Shown one piece after another: positions 26,221 through 34,923 of a DNA stretch of 64,000 bases. Source of the stretch: Nocardia higoensis NBRC 100133 (GTDB lineage: Bacteria > Actinomycetota > Actinomycetes > Mycobacteriales > Mycobacteriaceae); contig NZ_BAGA01000074.1 of assembly GCF_000308595.1 (NCBI RefSeq), positions 91,459 to 155,458 on the forward strand, in the 5' to 3' direction. The position numbers and the translations under genes are program-made. The notes beneath the pieces are model-generated. The model searched no databases, was not told where the DNA came from, and saw nothing but the letters and a program-made list of their open reading frames with translations. How positions within the stretch are numbered: the first letter of the stretch is position 1; the number at the start of each line of letters is the position of its first letter.

Positions 26221-26676
26221 ATGGGGCAGACTGGCCCGATGCCTGCGGATTCCAGCGGACCGGGTCGCGCCGGTGACGGCGTGCCCGCTCACCTGCCCGG
26301 CGACCCCGAACGCTCCGTGCTGGAACTGGCTCGTGGCGAACAGCACTGGCTGCGCGCGCGGATGCTGCCCGAAGGGCTCTACGAACTCCGGTATCGCGAC
26401 GGGCCGGGCGCGGAGCGGTTCGAACTGTTCAGCTCCGATCACGTATTGGTGCGCGACATCCTGTTCGCCTGGCTCGACGAGAACCCGTGGTGGCGCGACG
26501 GGGTCGCTTGGTCGCCGATCGACCCGGCCATCTCGGAGATCGAGGCGGTGCGCGACGAACTCGCCGATCTGCTGGGCGGTTTCGACCTGTTCGGCACGCT
26601 CGAGGATCTGGACGCCGGGCTCGACGAGTTGCTGGGGGAGCCGGACGGCGGCTCCGAATCGGGTTTCGACGGGTGA
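26221..26676 (+). CDS. hypothetical acidic protein
   Basis: A 151-residue acidic cytoplasmic protein without signal peptide or membrane helix. A hydrophilic N-terminus leads to a compact region (LELARGEQHWLRARMLPEG, then LVRDILFAWLDENPWWRDG) and an Asp/Glu-rich C-terminus (LEDLDAGLDELLGE). Codon usage is normal for the genome. ATG at 26239 is an alternative start. No family is recognised. Confidence 0.6.
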   Translation: MGQTGPMPADSSGPGRAGDGVPAHLPGDPERSVLELARGEQHWLRARMLPEGLYELRYRDGPGAERFELFSSDHVLVRDILFAWLDENPWWRDGVAWSPIDPAISEIEAVRDELADLLGGFDLFGTLEDLDAGLDELLGEPDGGSESGFDG

Positions 26677-26770
26677 GCCCACTCCCGTCCGCGTGTGCGC
26701 AGCGGTGTTCGCGGGGGAGGTGCGTGCCGTGGCGCCGAAGCCTTGTGCCCACCCGGCGGGCCTGCCTACG

Positions 26771-26804
26771 ATGCCGAAGGTAGAACACGTTCTATATTCG
26801 GCAT
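26771..26804 (+). promoter_or_regulatory. extended KstR-like palindrome before SDR
   Basis: The core TAGAACACGTTCTA (26781-26794) is a perfect palindrome and a full match to the KstR consensus. It is nested in outer arms ATGCCGAA (26771-26778) and TTCGGCAT (26797-26804), giving a 34-base near-perfect inverted repeat. It lies 50 bases upstream of the SDR start, in the promoter position. Confidence 0.65.
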
Positions 26805-26853
26805 TACGTCATCGAGGTCACGTCGCGGGTGCGCGGCGACGATGGGAGCGCAC

Positions 26854-27645
26854 ATGATTCTCGACCGGTTCCGCATCGACGGGCAGGTGGCCGTGGTGAC
26901 GGGGGCGGGGCGCGGCTTGGGCCGCGCGATCGCCGTGGCCTTCGCGGAGGCGGGTGCCGACGTGGTGATCGCGGCGCGCACGAAGGAGCAGCTCGACGAG
27001 GTGGCCGAACAGGTGGCCGCGGCGGGCCGGAAGGCGCACGTGGTCCCGGCCGATCTCGGTGACCCGGAGGCCGCGGCCGCCCTGGCCGGGATCGCCGTCG
27101 AGCGGTTCGGCAGGCTCGACATCGTGGTGAACAATGTCGGCGGCGCGTTGCCGTACCCGCTGCTCGATACCACGCCGAAAGCGATGACGGAGGCGTTCGG
27201 CTTCAATGTGGCGAACGCGCACGCGCTGGTGCGCGCCGCCGTGCCGCACATGCTGGCGACCGCGGGCGGCGGGTCGATCGTCAACATCACCTCGAGCATG
27301 GGCAGGTTGCCCGGCCGGGCGTTCGCCGCCTACGGGACCGCCAAGGCCGCGCTCGCGCACTACACGAAACTGGCCGCCATGGATCTGAATCCGCGCATCC
27401 GCGTCAACGCCATCGCACCGGGGGCGATCCTGACCTCGGCGCTCGAGATCGTGGCCGGCGACGAGCGCATGCGCGGCGAGCTCGAGCGCAAGACGCCGCT
27501 GCACACCCTCGGCGAGCCGGAGGACATCGCGGCCGCCGCGCTGTACCTGGTCTCGCCCGCGGGAAAGTATCTGACCGGCAAGGTGATCGAGCCCGACGGC
27601 GGCATCATCGAACCCAACCTCGCGCTCCCGATCCCGGATCTGTGA
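26854..27645 (+). CDS. short-chain dehydrogenase/reductase with KstR-like box
   Basis: The 263-residue SDR has [10 protein letters not shown] at residues 17-26, NNVGG, the catalytic Ser in NITSSMGR, the Tyr-Lys pair in YGTAK, and NAIAPGAIL. It ends with a DGG-containing dimer tail. The basic AARTK after the second strand suggests NADP(H). GGGAG stands before the ATG at 26854. The operator directly upstream suggests that it takes part in sterol or related lipid oxidation, like KstR-controlled SDRs of mycobacteria; the exact substrate is unknown. Confidence 0.87.
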   Translation: MILDRFRIDGQVAVVTGAGRGLGRAIAVAFAEAGADVVIAARTKEQLDEVAEQVAAAGRKAHVVPADLGDPEAAAALAGIAVERFGRLDIVVNNVGGALPYPLLDTTPKAMTEAFGFNVANAHALVRAAVPHMLATAGGGSIVNITSSMGRLPGRAFAAYGTAKAALAHYTKLAAMDLNPRIRVNAIAPGAILTSALEIVAGDERMRGELERKTPLHTLGEPEDIAAAALYLVSPAGKYLTGKVIEPDGGIIEPNLALPIPDL

Positions 27646-27673
27646 CCCCGGCGCGGGCCGGAGTCGGCCGGGG
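27646..27673. terminator. bidirectional hairpin between convergent genes
   Basis: CCCCGGC at 27646-27652 pairs with GCCGGGG at 27667-27673 around a GC-rich loop. It fills almost the whole 30-base gap between the convergent SDR and glutamine amidotransferase genes, and so can end both transcripts. Confidence 0.45.
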
Positions 27674-27675
27674 GC

Positions 27676-28509
27676 TCAGACGGGTGCCACGGGCTCGAAC
27701 CGCAGCATCTCCTCGGAGCCTGCGCGGATGACCCCCACGCTGGATTCCGGCACCTCGTTCCAGGCGCCGGGCAGGTCGCGCAGCGGTTCGGAGACCACGA
27801 ACCTGGTCAGGCCGCCGAGATGTCGCAGCGCCTCGACCTCGGGGTGCAACGCTTTCAGCTTCTCCATATCGGTCGAGAAGAACAGGGACCGGGACCGGTG
27901 TTCGGTCGAGTAGCGGAAGATCCAGATCGTCCCGCCGTCGGTCGTGGCGACGGTCATCTGGACCGGATGCTCCACCCCGTGCGCGCGGCCGACGTCCTCG
28001 ACGAACCCGACCGCCCTGGACACGCCACCGACCGGGTCGTCGGTGAGGCCGAAGGTCAGGGCCAGATAGAACAGGACCTCGGAATCCGTCGTCCCCTCGA
28101 GTTCGGGGAACAGTTCCGGCGCCAGCGCCGTCATCAGGTCCCGGCGCATCTCGCGATGCCCCTCCAGGGCGCCGTTGTGCATCCACAGCCAGCGCCCGTG
28201 CCGGAACGGATGGCAGTTGCTGCGCTGGACCGGCGAGCCGGTCGAAGCGCGGACGTGCGCGAAGAACAACGGCGTGCGTATCTGACCGGCGATCTCGCGC
28301 AGGTTGCGGTCGTTCCAGGCCGGCTGAATGCTCTTGAACAGCGCGGGCTCGACGCCCTCGCCGTACCAGCCGATGCCGAAGCCGTCACCGTTGGTGGTGG
28401 TGGCTCCGAGATGCGATTCCATGCTCTGGTCGATCAGGGAATGCTCCGGGCGGACCAGCAGGTCCTCCGCGAGGATCGGCTCTCCTGCGTACGCCAGCCA
28501 CCGGCACAT
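27676..28509 (-). CDS. class II glutamine amidotransferase (YafJ/EgtC-like)
   Basis: The 277-residue Ntn-type hydrolase starts MCRWLAYAGEP with the nucleophile at Cys2, exposed after Met removal. It also has TTNGDGFGIGWYGEG, FFAHVRASTGSPV, NCHPF and WMHNGALEGHREMRRDL. The start at 28509 is fixed by Cys2; a longer frame must be ignored. It resembles EgtC of ergothioneine synthesis, but no egtA, egtB, egtD or egtE is adjacent, so an orphan amidohydrolase role is equally possible. Confidence 0.85.
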   Translation of the reverse strand: MCRWLAYAGEPILAEDLLVRPEHSLIDQSMESHLGATTTNGDGFGIGWYGEGVEPALFKSIQPAWNDRNLREIAGQIRTPLFFAHVRASTGSPVQRSNCHPFRHGRWLWMHNGALEGHREMRRDLMTALAPELFPELEGTTDSEVLFYLALTFGLTDDPVGGVSRAVGFVEDVGRAHGVEHPVQMTVATTDGGTIWIFRYSTEHRSRSLFFSTDMEKLKALHPEVEALRHLGGLTRFVVSEPLRDLPGAWNEVPESSVGVIRAGSEEMLRFEPVAPV

Positions 28510-28564
28510 CAATCCATTGAAACAGAGTTCCGCCCGGATGCGGTACCTCCGGCCCGGCGTGTGG

Positions 28565-29659
28565 TCAGTCCGGGAAAGCGCCCGAGGCCGCACCCGAGCC
28601 GAGCGGGATCGGCGCGCCCGCCGGGCTGAGCTGCGCGGCGTCGAACGGCAGCAGCGCGCCGGAGCGGGTGTTCGACCGCAGATAGGTCTGCAGCATGGCG
28701 GCCGCGTCGAAGCCGGCGACGGTGCGGTCGAACAGCGGGGGCGGGCTCGCGCCTGCGGTGCCGACGTACATCTTGGTCCCGTCGGCGGTGAACCCGACCG
28801 ACATCGGCGAATCCACCGCGATCGAGCCGGTGATCTCGCCGGAGGCCAGGTCGATCACCTGCACGGCATCCGCTCCCGCGGTCGCCACCAGCAGACTGGT
28901 CCCGTCGGGGCTGATGGCTCCGGCCACCGGAGCGCTGCCCGGGGCGAAGGCGATCGCGCCGGTGCGGCTCCAGGACGCGATGTCGATCACCGAGACGTTG
29001 TCGCCGAGAGCGTTCACCGAATACAGCGTGTTGCCGTCGGGGGAGACAGCCGCCGCGAACGGCGCGGAGCCGTCGATCTGGATCCGCTCGCCCAGCTGGA
29101 ATCCGGTCTCCGGGTCGAATACCGCGGCGGTCGAATCGGCGAAGACGGTGTAGAGCTGGCTGCCGTCGGGGGCGATGGCGGCCGCGAACGGGATGGCGGG
29201 CAACGGCATCGAGTCGACCAAGGTCTGCGACTCGGTGTCGATGACGTCGATGGACGGGCGCGCGGTGAAGATGTACACCCGGTCGCGCACCGGATCGGCG
29301 ATCGGCTCGGTCATCCCGTCGGTGCCCGAGATCGGGATCCGTGCGGTGACGGTGTCGCTCGCGCGATCGATGACCGCGATGTCGTCGGGTCCGGTGAAGG
29401 GCGCGTTGAACGCCTGCACGTAGAGATGGCGGCCGTCGCGGGCGGCCACGACCGCCGACGCGTGCGCGCCCACTCCCTCGATACGGCTGTGCACCCGGTC
29501 GGTGGCGGTGTCCACGACCAGTACCGCGCCCTCGCCCGCGATCGGAATGTAGGCGTCGGCGACGCCGTCCCGTGCTCCCGCGACCGGAGCGAGCAGGGAC
29601 AACAGGGCCGCGCTGAGCGCGAACGCGCGCGCGGGCCGACGCCGGAACCTGATTGCCAT
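28565..29659 (-). CDS. secreted YncE-like beta-propeller protein
   Basis: The 364-residue protein has an N-terminal signal peptide (RPARAFALSAALLSLLAPVAGA). At least six to seven repeats of a 40-residue propeller blade follow, each with a motif like AAVSPDGNTLYSVNALGDNVSVIDI. It is exported and should form a seven-bladed propeller. Such proteins lack a common enzyme activity. The start at 29659 follows AAAGGTCCGAGG. The neighbouring amidotransferase is on the same strand, 55 bases downstream. Confidence 0.8.
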   Translation of the reverse strand: MAIRFRRRPARAFALSAALLSLLAPVAGARDGVADAYIPIAGEGAVLVVDTATDRVHSRIEGVGAHASAVVAARDGRHLYVQAFNAPFTGPDDIAVIDRASDTVTARIPISGTDGMTEPIADPVRDRVYIFTARPSIDVIDTESQTLVDSMPLPAIPFAAAIAPDGSQLYTVFADSTAAVFDPETGFQLGERIQIDGSAPFAAAVSPDGNTLYSVNALGDNVSVIDIASWSRTGAIAFAPGSAPVAGAISPDGTSLLVATAGADAVQVIDLASGEITGSIAVDSPMSVGFTADGTKMYVGTAGASPPPLFDRTVAGFDAAAMLQTYLRSNTRSGALLPFDAAQLSPAGAPIPLGSGAASGAFPD

Positions 29660-29842
29660 CCTCGGACCTTTCGTGTGGGTATCCGAACGGACTATTCCCC
29701 GGAAACGCCGCTGCCGCAAGCGTTGCCGTGATCGCTCACAGTACCCAGAGGAACGGCCGGACCCTCCTGCCCAGAAAAGACTACCGACCGGTATGGTTGT
29801 CCGGCTCGACATTTCGCAGGTCCCGCGCGTTCTGAAATGTGT

Positions 29843-30325
29843 TTATTCCGAACCTGATCGGTCCCACATATTCGACAGCAGCGTGAAACTCGGGGTGTCG
29901 GCCAGTGACTGGCTGGACTCGTAGATGCGCTGGTATCCGGTCTCCGCAATACGCCACACGCCGTCGGGGTCGCGGCGGTAACGATCGCGGTAATAGCCGG
30001 CGCCGCGGATGAGTGCGCCGAATTCGGTGGCGATGACGGTGTCCTCGAAGGCCCATGACCCGGTGGCGGTGTCGCCGTCGACGGTGATCTCGGGATGGTG
30101 TGCGATGTGTACCGTGACGATGGCGGGCCCCGCTGTGGTGCGCAGGAAATCCGTGATGGCCTGGCGTCCCTGGAAGGACAGCGGCTCGCCGAGCGCGTGC
30201 GTACCGTACTCGGCCCGAGCGTCTTCGGTGAGCGTGTCGGCGAATTCGTCCCAGAGTTTGAGGTCGAGTGTGCGGAAGTAGCGGTATTTGAGCCTGCGCA
30301 CGGATTCGACGGCTTCCAGATCCAT
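29843..30325 (-). CDS. SnoaL/NTF2-like protein
   Basis: The 160-residue protein has an NTF2-like cone fold: VRRLKYRYFRTLDLKLWDEF, VTVHIAHHPEITVDGDTATG, AGYYRDRYRRDPDGVWRI. The family includes ketosteroid isomerases and small hydratase/cyclase-like enzymes. The start is the ATG at 30325, after AAGG; a longer frame would run through the operator. A KstR-like box lies 34 bases upstream, shared with a divergent IclR gene, which supports a role in sterol-type catabolism. Confidence 0.78.
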   Translation of the reverse strand: MDLEAVESVRRLKYRYFRTLDLKLWDEFADTLTEDARAEYGTHALGEPLSFQGRQAITDFLRTTAGPAIVTVHIAHHPEITVDGDTATGSWAFEDTVIATEFGALIRGAGYYRDRYRRDPDGVWRIAETGYQRIYESSQSLADTPSFTLLSNMWDRSGSE

Positions 30326-30358
30326 TCGGACAGCCTTGCACGGCGAATGGGACTCCAC

Positions 30359-30372
30359 AAGAACGTGTTCTA
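30359..30372. promoter_or_regulatory. KstR-like operator in SnoaL/iclR divergent region
   Basis: AAGAACGTGTTCTA keeps the AACnnGTT core and has one terminal mismatch to TnnAACnnGTTnnA. It sits between the divergent SnoaL-like gene (start 30325) and the IclR gene (start 30446), so one site could serve both promoters. Confidence 0.5.
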
Positions 30373-30445
30373 CTATTCCCGGTTGTTCGTGCACGCGCGG
30401 ATATTTCTTCTAAGCTGGGCGCGCAGTGCGAGGAGAGGTTGTGTC

Positions 30446-31282
30446 ATGACGGTCGAGATGGTGGGCCATCGCGAATTCGGCAGGGTGGTGTCCCATCGGG
30501 TGAGCGGCCCGGCTGTCCAGCCACCCGTCTCGATGATCGAGCGAATGACGGTGATCCTGGATGCCTTCGACGCCGAAACGCCGACCGTCACTCTGCTCGG
30601 CCTGACCGAACGCACCGGCCTGCCGCGGTCCACGGTGTACCGCATCCTCGACCAGATGGTGCGTCTGCGCTGGCTCGCGCACGCGCCCGGCGGTTACCGG
30701 CTCGGCCTGCGCGCCTTCGAGATCGGCGCACTGGCCACCGCGCACAACGAGATCCGCGAGGTGGTCAGCCCGCTGCTGCAGGATCTGTGTCAACGCATGT
30801 CCATGGCGGGGCATCTGGCCGTGCTCGACGGCCGCGAGGTGTTCTTCCTGGACAAGGCGGGTGGCAGGCAGGCCGCCGCGATCCCGACCCGGCTCGGCGG
30901 CAGGCTGCCCGCGCACAGCACCGCGCTCGGCAAAGCGCTGCTGGCGACGCTGGAGCCGAGCATCGTCGATGCCTCCCTGCGAGAACGGTTGCCGCAGTTG
31001 ACCGCTCGCACCATCACCGAGCGCGGCGAACTGCACCGTGAACTGCGGCGGGTGCGCCGCCAGGGCGGTGTGGCGGTGGATTCGGAGGAATCGGTCGACG
31101 GGTTGTGCTGTGTGGCGGTGCCGTTGCGCGGGCGCGGCGCGGCGATCGCGGCTCTGTCGCTGTCCGGACTCGTCGACGGCGATCGTCCCGCGCTGGACAC
31201 CGCCCGGCTGGCCAGGATGCTCGCGGAGACGGCGCAGGAAGCGGCCCGCGCGCTGTTCCCCCGGCACGCCCGGTTGCGCTAG
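30446..31282 (+). CDS. IclR-family transcriptional regulator
   Basis: The 278-residue regulator has about 30 unstructured N-terminal residues, a winged helix (VTLLGLTERTGLPRSTVYRILDQM), and an IclR ligand-binding domain (STALGKALLATLEP, then VRRQGGVAVDSEESVDGLCCVAVPL). It begins at the ATG at 30446 after GAGGAGAG. It is divergent from the SnoaL-like gene and is likely to control it. It is a different subfamily from the IclR at 20731-21618. Confidence 0.86.
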   Translation: MTVEMVGHREFGRVVSHRVSGPAVQPPVSMIERMTVILDAFDAETPTVTLLGLTERTGLPRSTVYRILDQMVRLRWLAHAPGGYRLGLRAFEIGALATAHNEIREVVSPLLQDLCQRMSMAGHLAVLDGREVFFLDKAGGRQAAAIPTRLGGRLPAHSTALGKALLATLEPSIVDASLRERLPQLTARTITERGELHRELRRVRRQGGVAVDSEESVDGLCCVAVPLRGRGAAIAALSLSGLVDGDRPALDTARLARMLAETAQEAARALFPRHARLR

Positions 31283-31449
31283 GCCGGGATCCCGCAGCCG
31301 TCGGGGCGGTATCGCTCGAAGCGGCCGACCCGGAAGCGGGGAACCTCGGTGCGGCCGCCGGGAACCGCCCGTGACATCGCGTCCGGCCGGGATACGGGCC
31401 GGTGCGCCGCAATCGGGTTCACCGCCGACGCCGCGTCGGTCGGCGGAAC

Positions 31450-32115
31450 TCAGCTGGGCTTGGCGACCGGGAATTCGGCGGCGAGTTCGGCGAAGACCGC
31501 GGAATTGAGATCGAAGGCGCGCTGCCCCTCGTCGAGCACGCGGCGGCGTTCGAGTTCGTCGACCGGCAGTTCGTCGAGCAGTGCGCGATATTCGCGCTTG
31601 AAGGCCGCGGGGTTGGCGATCTCGTCGAAGACGTAGAAGCGCACGCCGTCGCCGCGCCGCGGCAGGTCCCATAGTTTCTCGGCGGTGCCGCGGATGACCT
31701 GTCCGCCGGACAGGTCGCCGAGATAGCGGGTGTAGTGGTGCGCGACGTAGCCGGCGGGCCAGTCGCGCGCGCATTCGTCGATCCGCGCGGCGTAGGCGGC
31801 GGTGGCGGGCAGCGGTTCGATCTCGCTGCGCCAGTCCGCGCCGAGCAGCGCGGTGAGATCGCGTTCGAGTTCGGCGGTCCTGGCCAGTTCCTTGCGGACG
31901 AACGGGCCCGCGACGGGATCGGTGGCGAGTTCGTCGATGCGGGATTCCAGCGCGCGGTAGATGAACCAGAGTTGGCCGGTGTAGCGATGATAGGAGTCGA
32001 TGCCCAGGCGTCCGCCGAGCATGTCGGAGATGAAACTGGAGTTCTCCGCCTCGGCATGCTGACGTTCTGTCGCGCTGCGGATGCGGGTTGAGAACGGAAC
32101 GGCTTCCGACGACAT
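31450..32115 (-). CDS. heme oxygenase (HmuO-like)
   Basis: The 221-residue biliverdin-producing heme oxygenase has the proximal heme ligand in the N-terminal TERQHAEAE (His20) and the distal helix YTRYLGDLSGGQVIRG with the GDLSGG glycines. It opens heme to biliverdin, CO and iron using an external reductase. No heme uptake genes or clear IdeR/DtxR box are nearby. The ATG at 32115 has GCGAGG about 12 bases upstream. Confidence 0.92.
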   Translation of the reverse strand: MSSEAVPFSTRIRSATERQHAEAENSSFISDMLGGRLGIDSYHRYTGQLWFIYRALESRIDELATDPVAGPFVRKELARTAELERDLTALLGADWRSEIEPLPATAAYAARIDECARDWPAGYVAHHYTRYLGDLSGGQVIRGTAEKLWDLPRRGDGVRFYVFDEIANPAAFKREYRALLDELPVDELERRRVLDEGQRAFDLNSAVFAELAAEFPVAKPS

Positions 32116-32142
32116 TATTCGAAGTACCTCGCAATCACCTGA

Positions 32143-32169
32143 GGGCTGCCGGGAATTCCCCGGCAGCCC
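32143..32169 (-). terminator. hairpin terminator upstream of heme oxygenase
   Basis: GGGCTGCCGGG (32143-32153) pairs perfectly with CCCGGCAGCCC (32159-32169) across a five-base loop. It lies just past the stop of the small GlsB-like gene on the same strand and before the heme oxygenase start, so it should separate these two transcripts. Confidence 0.55.
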
Positions 32170-32231
32170 GACCGGATCGACGATACCGGTTCAGCCGGAT
32201 TGTCGCACCGATGTGCGCCGGCGGTGGAAGG

Positions 32232-32501
32232 TCAGCGCTTGCCCTGCAGCACCGGCGCCAGGAACAGCAGCACGATCGCCGCGATGACGGCGAAGATGAA
32301 GCCCCAGAAGTTGAGCTCGGTGATCGACCCCTTTCCGATGAAGCTGGCCAGCAGGCCGCCGATGAGCGCGCCCGCCATGCCGAGCAGTGCGGTGAGCTTG
32401 AAGCTCATCTTGTCGTCACCGGGTTTCAGTGCCCGGGCTACATATCCGATGATCACGCCGATGATCAGAAAGCCGACGATCTGTACGATTGCGTTCCACA
32501 T
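32232..32501 (-). CDS. GlsB/YeaQ/YmgE family membrane protein
   Basis: An 89-residue, very hydrophobic protein with three predicted transmembrane helices and the Gly-rich repeats of the transglycosylase-associated (YeaQ/GlsB) family: LIIGVIIGYVARALKPG, LTALLGMAGALIGGLLASFIG, FIFAVIAAIVLLFL. These small proteins are common in stress responses; their activity is not established. The ATG at 32501 follows GGAGAG. Confidence 0.85.
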   Translation of the reverse strand: MWNAIVQIVGFLIIGVIIGYVARALKPGDDKMSFKLTALLGMAGALIGGLLASFIGKGSITELNFWGFIFAVIAAIVLLFLAPVLQGKR

Positions 32502-32642
32502 ACCGCACAACTCTCCAACCGGTGCATCGGCTTGTCCAGCGACATGCCGAAGGACGTCGCTGTACACGGCGTGAATTCCTGCTATCGATCACGTTGCGAC
32601 CCGGCCGATTCCGTGCGGCGGGCGCGCATATGAGATACCGGA

Positions 32643-34283
32643 CTATCCGGACACGGTGGGCGGCTTCCGTTCCGGCCCGTGCAGGCGTCGCTTCCGCATC
32701 AACACCGGTTTGCGCAGGACGACCGTCGGTTTGCGCAGCACCACGACCGGTTTGCGCAACGATCCGAACCGGCTGCGGATGCGCGGCCTGCGCAGTGTGC
32801 GGTCGAACCATTCGCCGAGGGTCACGCCCGCGGCCAGTGCGCAACCGACGCCGAAGGCGGCGAACAGGTGGTCGAAGCCCAGTGTCAGTTCGTCGTTGAG
32901 CAACGCCGACAGGCCGCGATAGACCTTCAGGCCGGGCAACAGCGGGGTGATGCCGGCGACCGCGACGACCAGCGGCGGGGTCATCGCGCGCCGCGCCATC
33001 AGACCACCGGCCAGGCCGACCAGCGTCGCCGCGACGCCGGAGGAGATGATCGGCCCGAAGCCGAGATGCTGCACGAACAGAAAGCAGATGGTGCCCGCCG
33101 CGCCACCGAGCGCGGCGGCTGTCAGCGCCCGCCGCTCGGCGTAACAGGCCAGCGCGAATGCCGCCGCGGCGGCCGCGCCCGCGATGATCTTCACCGGAAG
33201 ATCGGTGATATCGCGACCGGAACTCAGGTCGATCGCGGGAACGGTCGCACCGACGGTGACGCCCAGCCGCAGCGCGAGCGCGATACCGGCGATGATGCCG
33301 CCGGTCATCATCATCAGCTCCAGCATGCGGGCGGAGGCGGTGATCGGCGCACCGGTGATCGCGTCCTGGACCGAGCCGACCAGCGCGAGTCCGCTGAGCA
33401 GCACCGTGATGCCCGCCGCCACGATGAGGGTGGCGTCGACGCTCAGCCCGAGCGGGTCGGCGAAAGTGGCCAGCACGATGGCCGGGGTGGCGGCGATGAA
33501 GCCGCCGGCGACGTGCTGGAAGAAGAACGGCAGGCCGTATTGGTTGAGGGTGCGGTTGGTCCGGTCGATCGCGCCGGTGGTGATGAAACTGAGCACCGTC
33601 ACCAGTACATCCGCGCCGAGCAGGGCGGCGATGGCGGCGGCCATCAGCGACCAGCCGAGCGTCGCGACCCAGCGCGGGTACGGATGCGGCGCGGCGACGA
33701 TGGCGTCGAGTTCGGCGCGCGCCTCGGCGGGGGACAGGACATGATCGCGGATACGGCGGGTGAGCCGGTCGGCGGCGGCCAGCCGGGTGAAATCGTGCGA
33801 GCGATATCGCACCACCCGCATGGTGCCCGCCGGTGGCAGCCGCGGCCCGCGATCGGCCCAGACGCGGATGGAGTCGTAGGTGACGTCGACATCGCAGCGG
33901 GCCAGGCCGTAGGTGGCGGCCACGAAGCGGATCTGGGTAGCGGTATCGATCACGCCGGTGCCGGAGGCCAGCACCACCTCGCCGACCCGGACCGCCAGAT
34001 CCAGCACTTCGGCCACCGCGGCTTCGTCGGTGAGATCGATCGGCTGCAGCGGCGCGGGCGGCGCGAGGATGGCGTCCGCGGTCGCGGGCCGGTCGGCGAC
34101 CAGCACGCCGACCGCCTGTTCCAGCAGTTTCGGCGCCCTGCGCACTCTGCGGTGACCACCCCACGCGGAACGTGGCTCGTGGCGGACCAGGTGGTCCACT
34201 CCTTCCGGATTCTCGTCAGGCCCCATGCCCGCGAAGGTAGTCGCCGTTCGCGCGAGGGTGTCGCTACGCGGATCGGGCGCCAT
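32643..34283 (-). CDS. ThrE-type threonine/serine exporter with repeat tail
   Basis: The 546-residue exporter has a soluble N-terminal domain (PLQPIDLTDEAAVAEVLDLA...GVIDTATQIRF) and about ten helices in two halves, as in ThrE where the two exporter domains are fused. After the last helix the tail holds a threefold basic repeat, LRKPVVV, LRKPTVV, LRKPVLM, which is not usual for ThrE. The start at 34283 has GAGGAA seven bases upstream and overlaps the tetR gene by 20 bases. It is probably controlled by that regulator. Confidence 0.85.
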   Translation of the reverse strand: MAPDPRSDTLARTATTFAGMGPDENPEGVDHLVRHEPRSAWGGHRRVRRAPKLLEQAVGVLVADRPATADAILAPPAPLQPIDLTDEAAVAEVLDLAVRVGEVVLASGTGVIDTATQIRFVAATYGLARCDVDVTYDSIRVWADRGPRLPPAGTMRVVRYRSHDFTRLAAADRLTRRIRDHVLSPAEARAELDAIVAAPHPYPRWVATLGWSLMAAAIAALLGADVLVTVLSFITTGAIDRTNRTLNQYGLPFFFQHVAGGFIAATPAIVLATFADPLGLSVDATLIVAAGITVLLSGLALVGSVQDAITGAPITASARMLELMMMTGGIIAGIALALRLGVTVGATVPAIDLSSGRDITDLPVKIIAGAAAAAAFALACYAERRALTAAALGGAAGTICFLFVQHLGFGPIISSGVAATLVGLAGGLMARRAMTPPLVVAVAGITPLLPGLKVYRGLSALLNDELTLGFDHLFAAFGVGCALAAGVTLGEWFDRTLRRPRIRSRFGSLRKPVVVLRKPTVVLRKPVLMRKRRLHGPERKPPTVSG

Positions 34284-34812
34284 AGTGTTCCTCGAACTCG
34301 CGCAGCAGTCTGCGCAGTGCCCATTCCAGCGTCGCGGTGTCGCGGTCGGCGTCCAGTTCCTGGTAGCCGGCCAGCAGGTACATGGCCCAGCGCGCGCGGG
34401 CGAGCGCCTCGCGCTCGTCGTCGAATACCGCTCGCGCGGCGCGCAGGACCACCTCCGTGCGCCTGCTGTCGACCTGCTCCTGGACGGCCCGGACTTCGGG
34501 ATCGACCTTGCTCCACACCCGGATGGCCGCCTCCGCGCGATGCGGCAGCGTGAGCGAGAACTGCAGCAGGGTCTCCAACTGCTCGAGCGGGTCGTCGAGA
34601 TCCCGGGTCAGGCCGACCAGCCGGGTGGTGCGGTCGGCCAGCCAGTGGTCGAGCAGCTGGCTGGTGAAGTCGTGCCAGTTCTCGAAATAGTGGTAGAAGG
34701 AGCCGGTCGTCACGTTGAGCCGCTTGCACAACGGCGCCTGCTTCAGTGCGCTGTACCCCTGCGCGGAGAGCATGTCGAACGCGGCGTCGAAGTAGTCCTG
34801 CTTGGTGGCCAT
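34264..34812 (-). CDS. TetR-family regulator of the ThrE exporter
   Basis: The 182-residue TetR protein has DNA-binding helices LSAQGYSALKQAPLCKRLNV and TTGSFYHYFENWHDF. It is followed without gap by the ThrE exporter gene, whose start lies inside its last codons, so both are cotranslated and the regulator most likely represses export. The start is the ATG at 34812. The usual helix-3 TTGSFYHYF is intact. Confidence 0.85.
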   Translation of the reverse strand: MATKQDYFDAAFDMLSAQGYSALKQAPLCKRLNVTTGSFYHYFENWHDFTSQLLDHWLADRTTRLVGLTRDLDDPLEQLETLLQFSLTLPHRAEAAIRVWSKVDPEVRAVQEQVDSRRTEVVLRAARAVFDDEREALARARWAMYLLAGYQELDADRDTATLEWALRRLLREFEEHYGARSA

Positions 34813-34923
34813 CGGTCTCCGTGAGTGGGTCGGTCGGGGAGGTCGGACAACCATTGTCCTCCGGTGCCCCGGCGTCGTCGGTGAGGCCGATCGGCGGCAG
34901 CCGTGCGAGCGGCCGGGGCCCGG

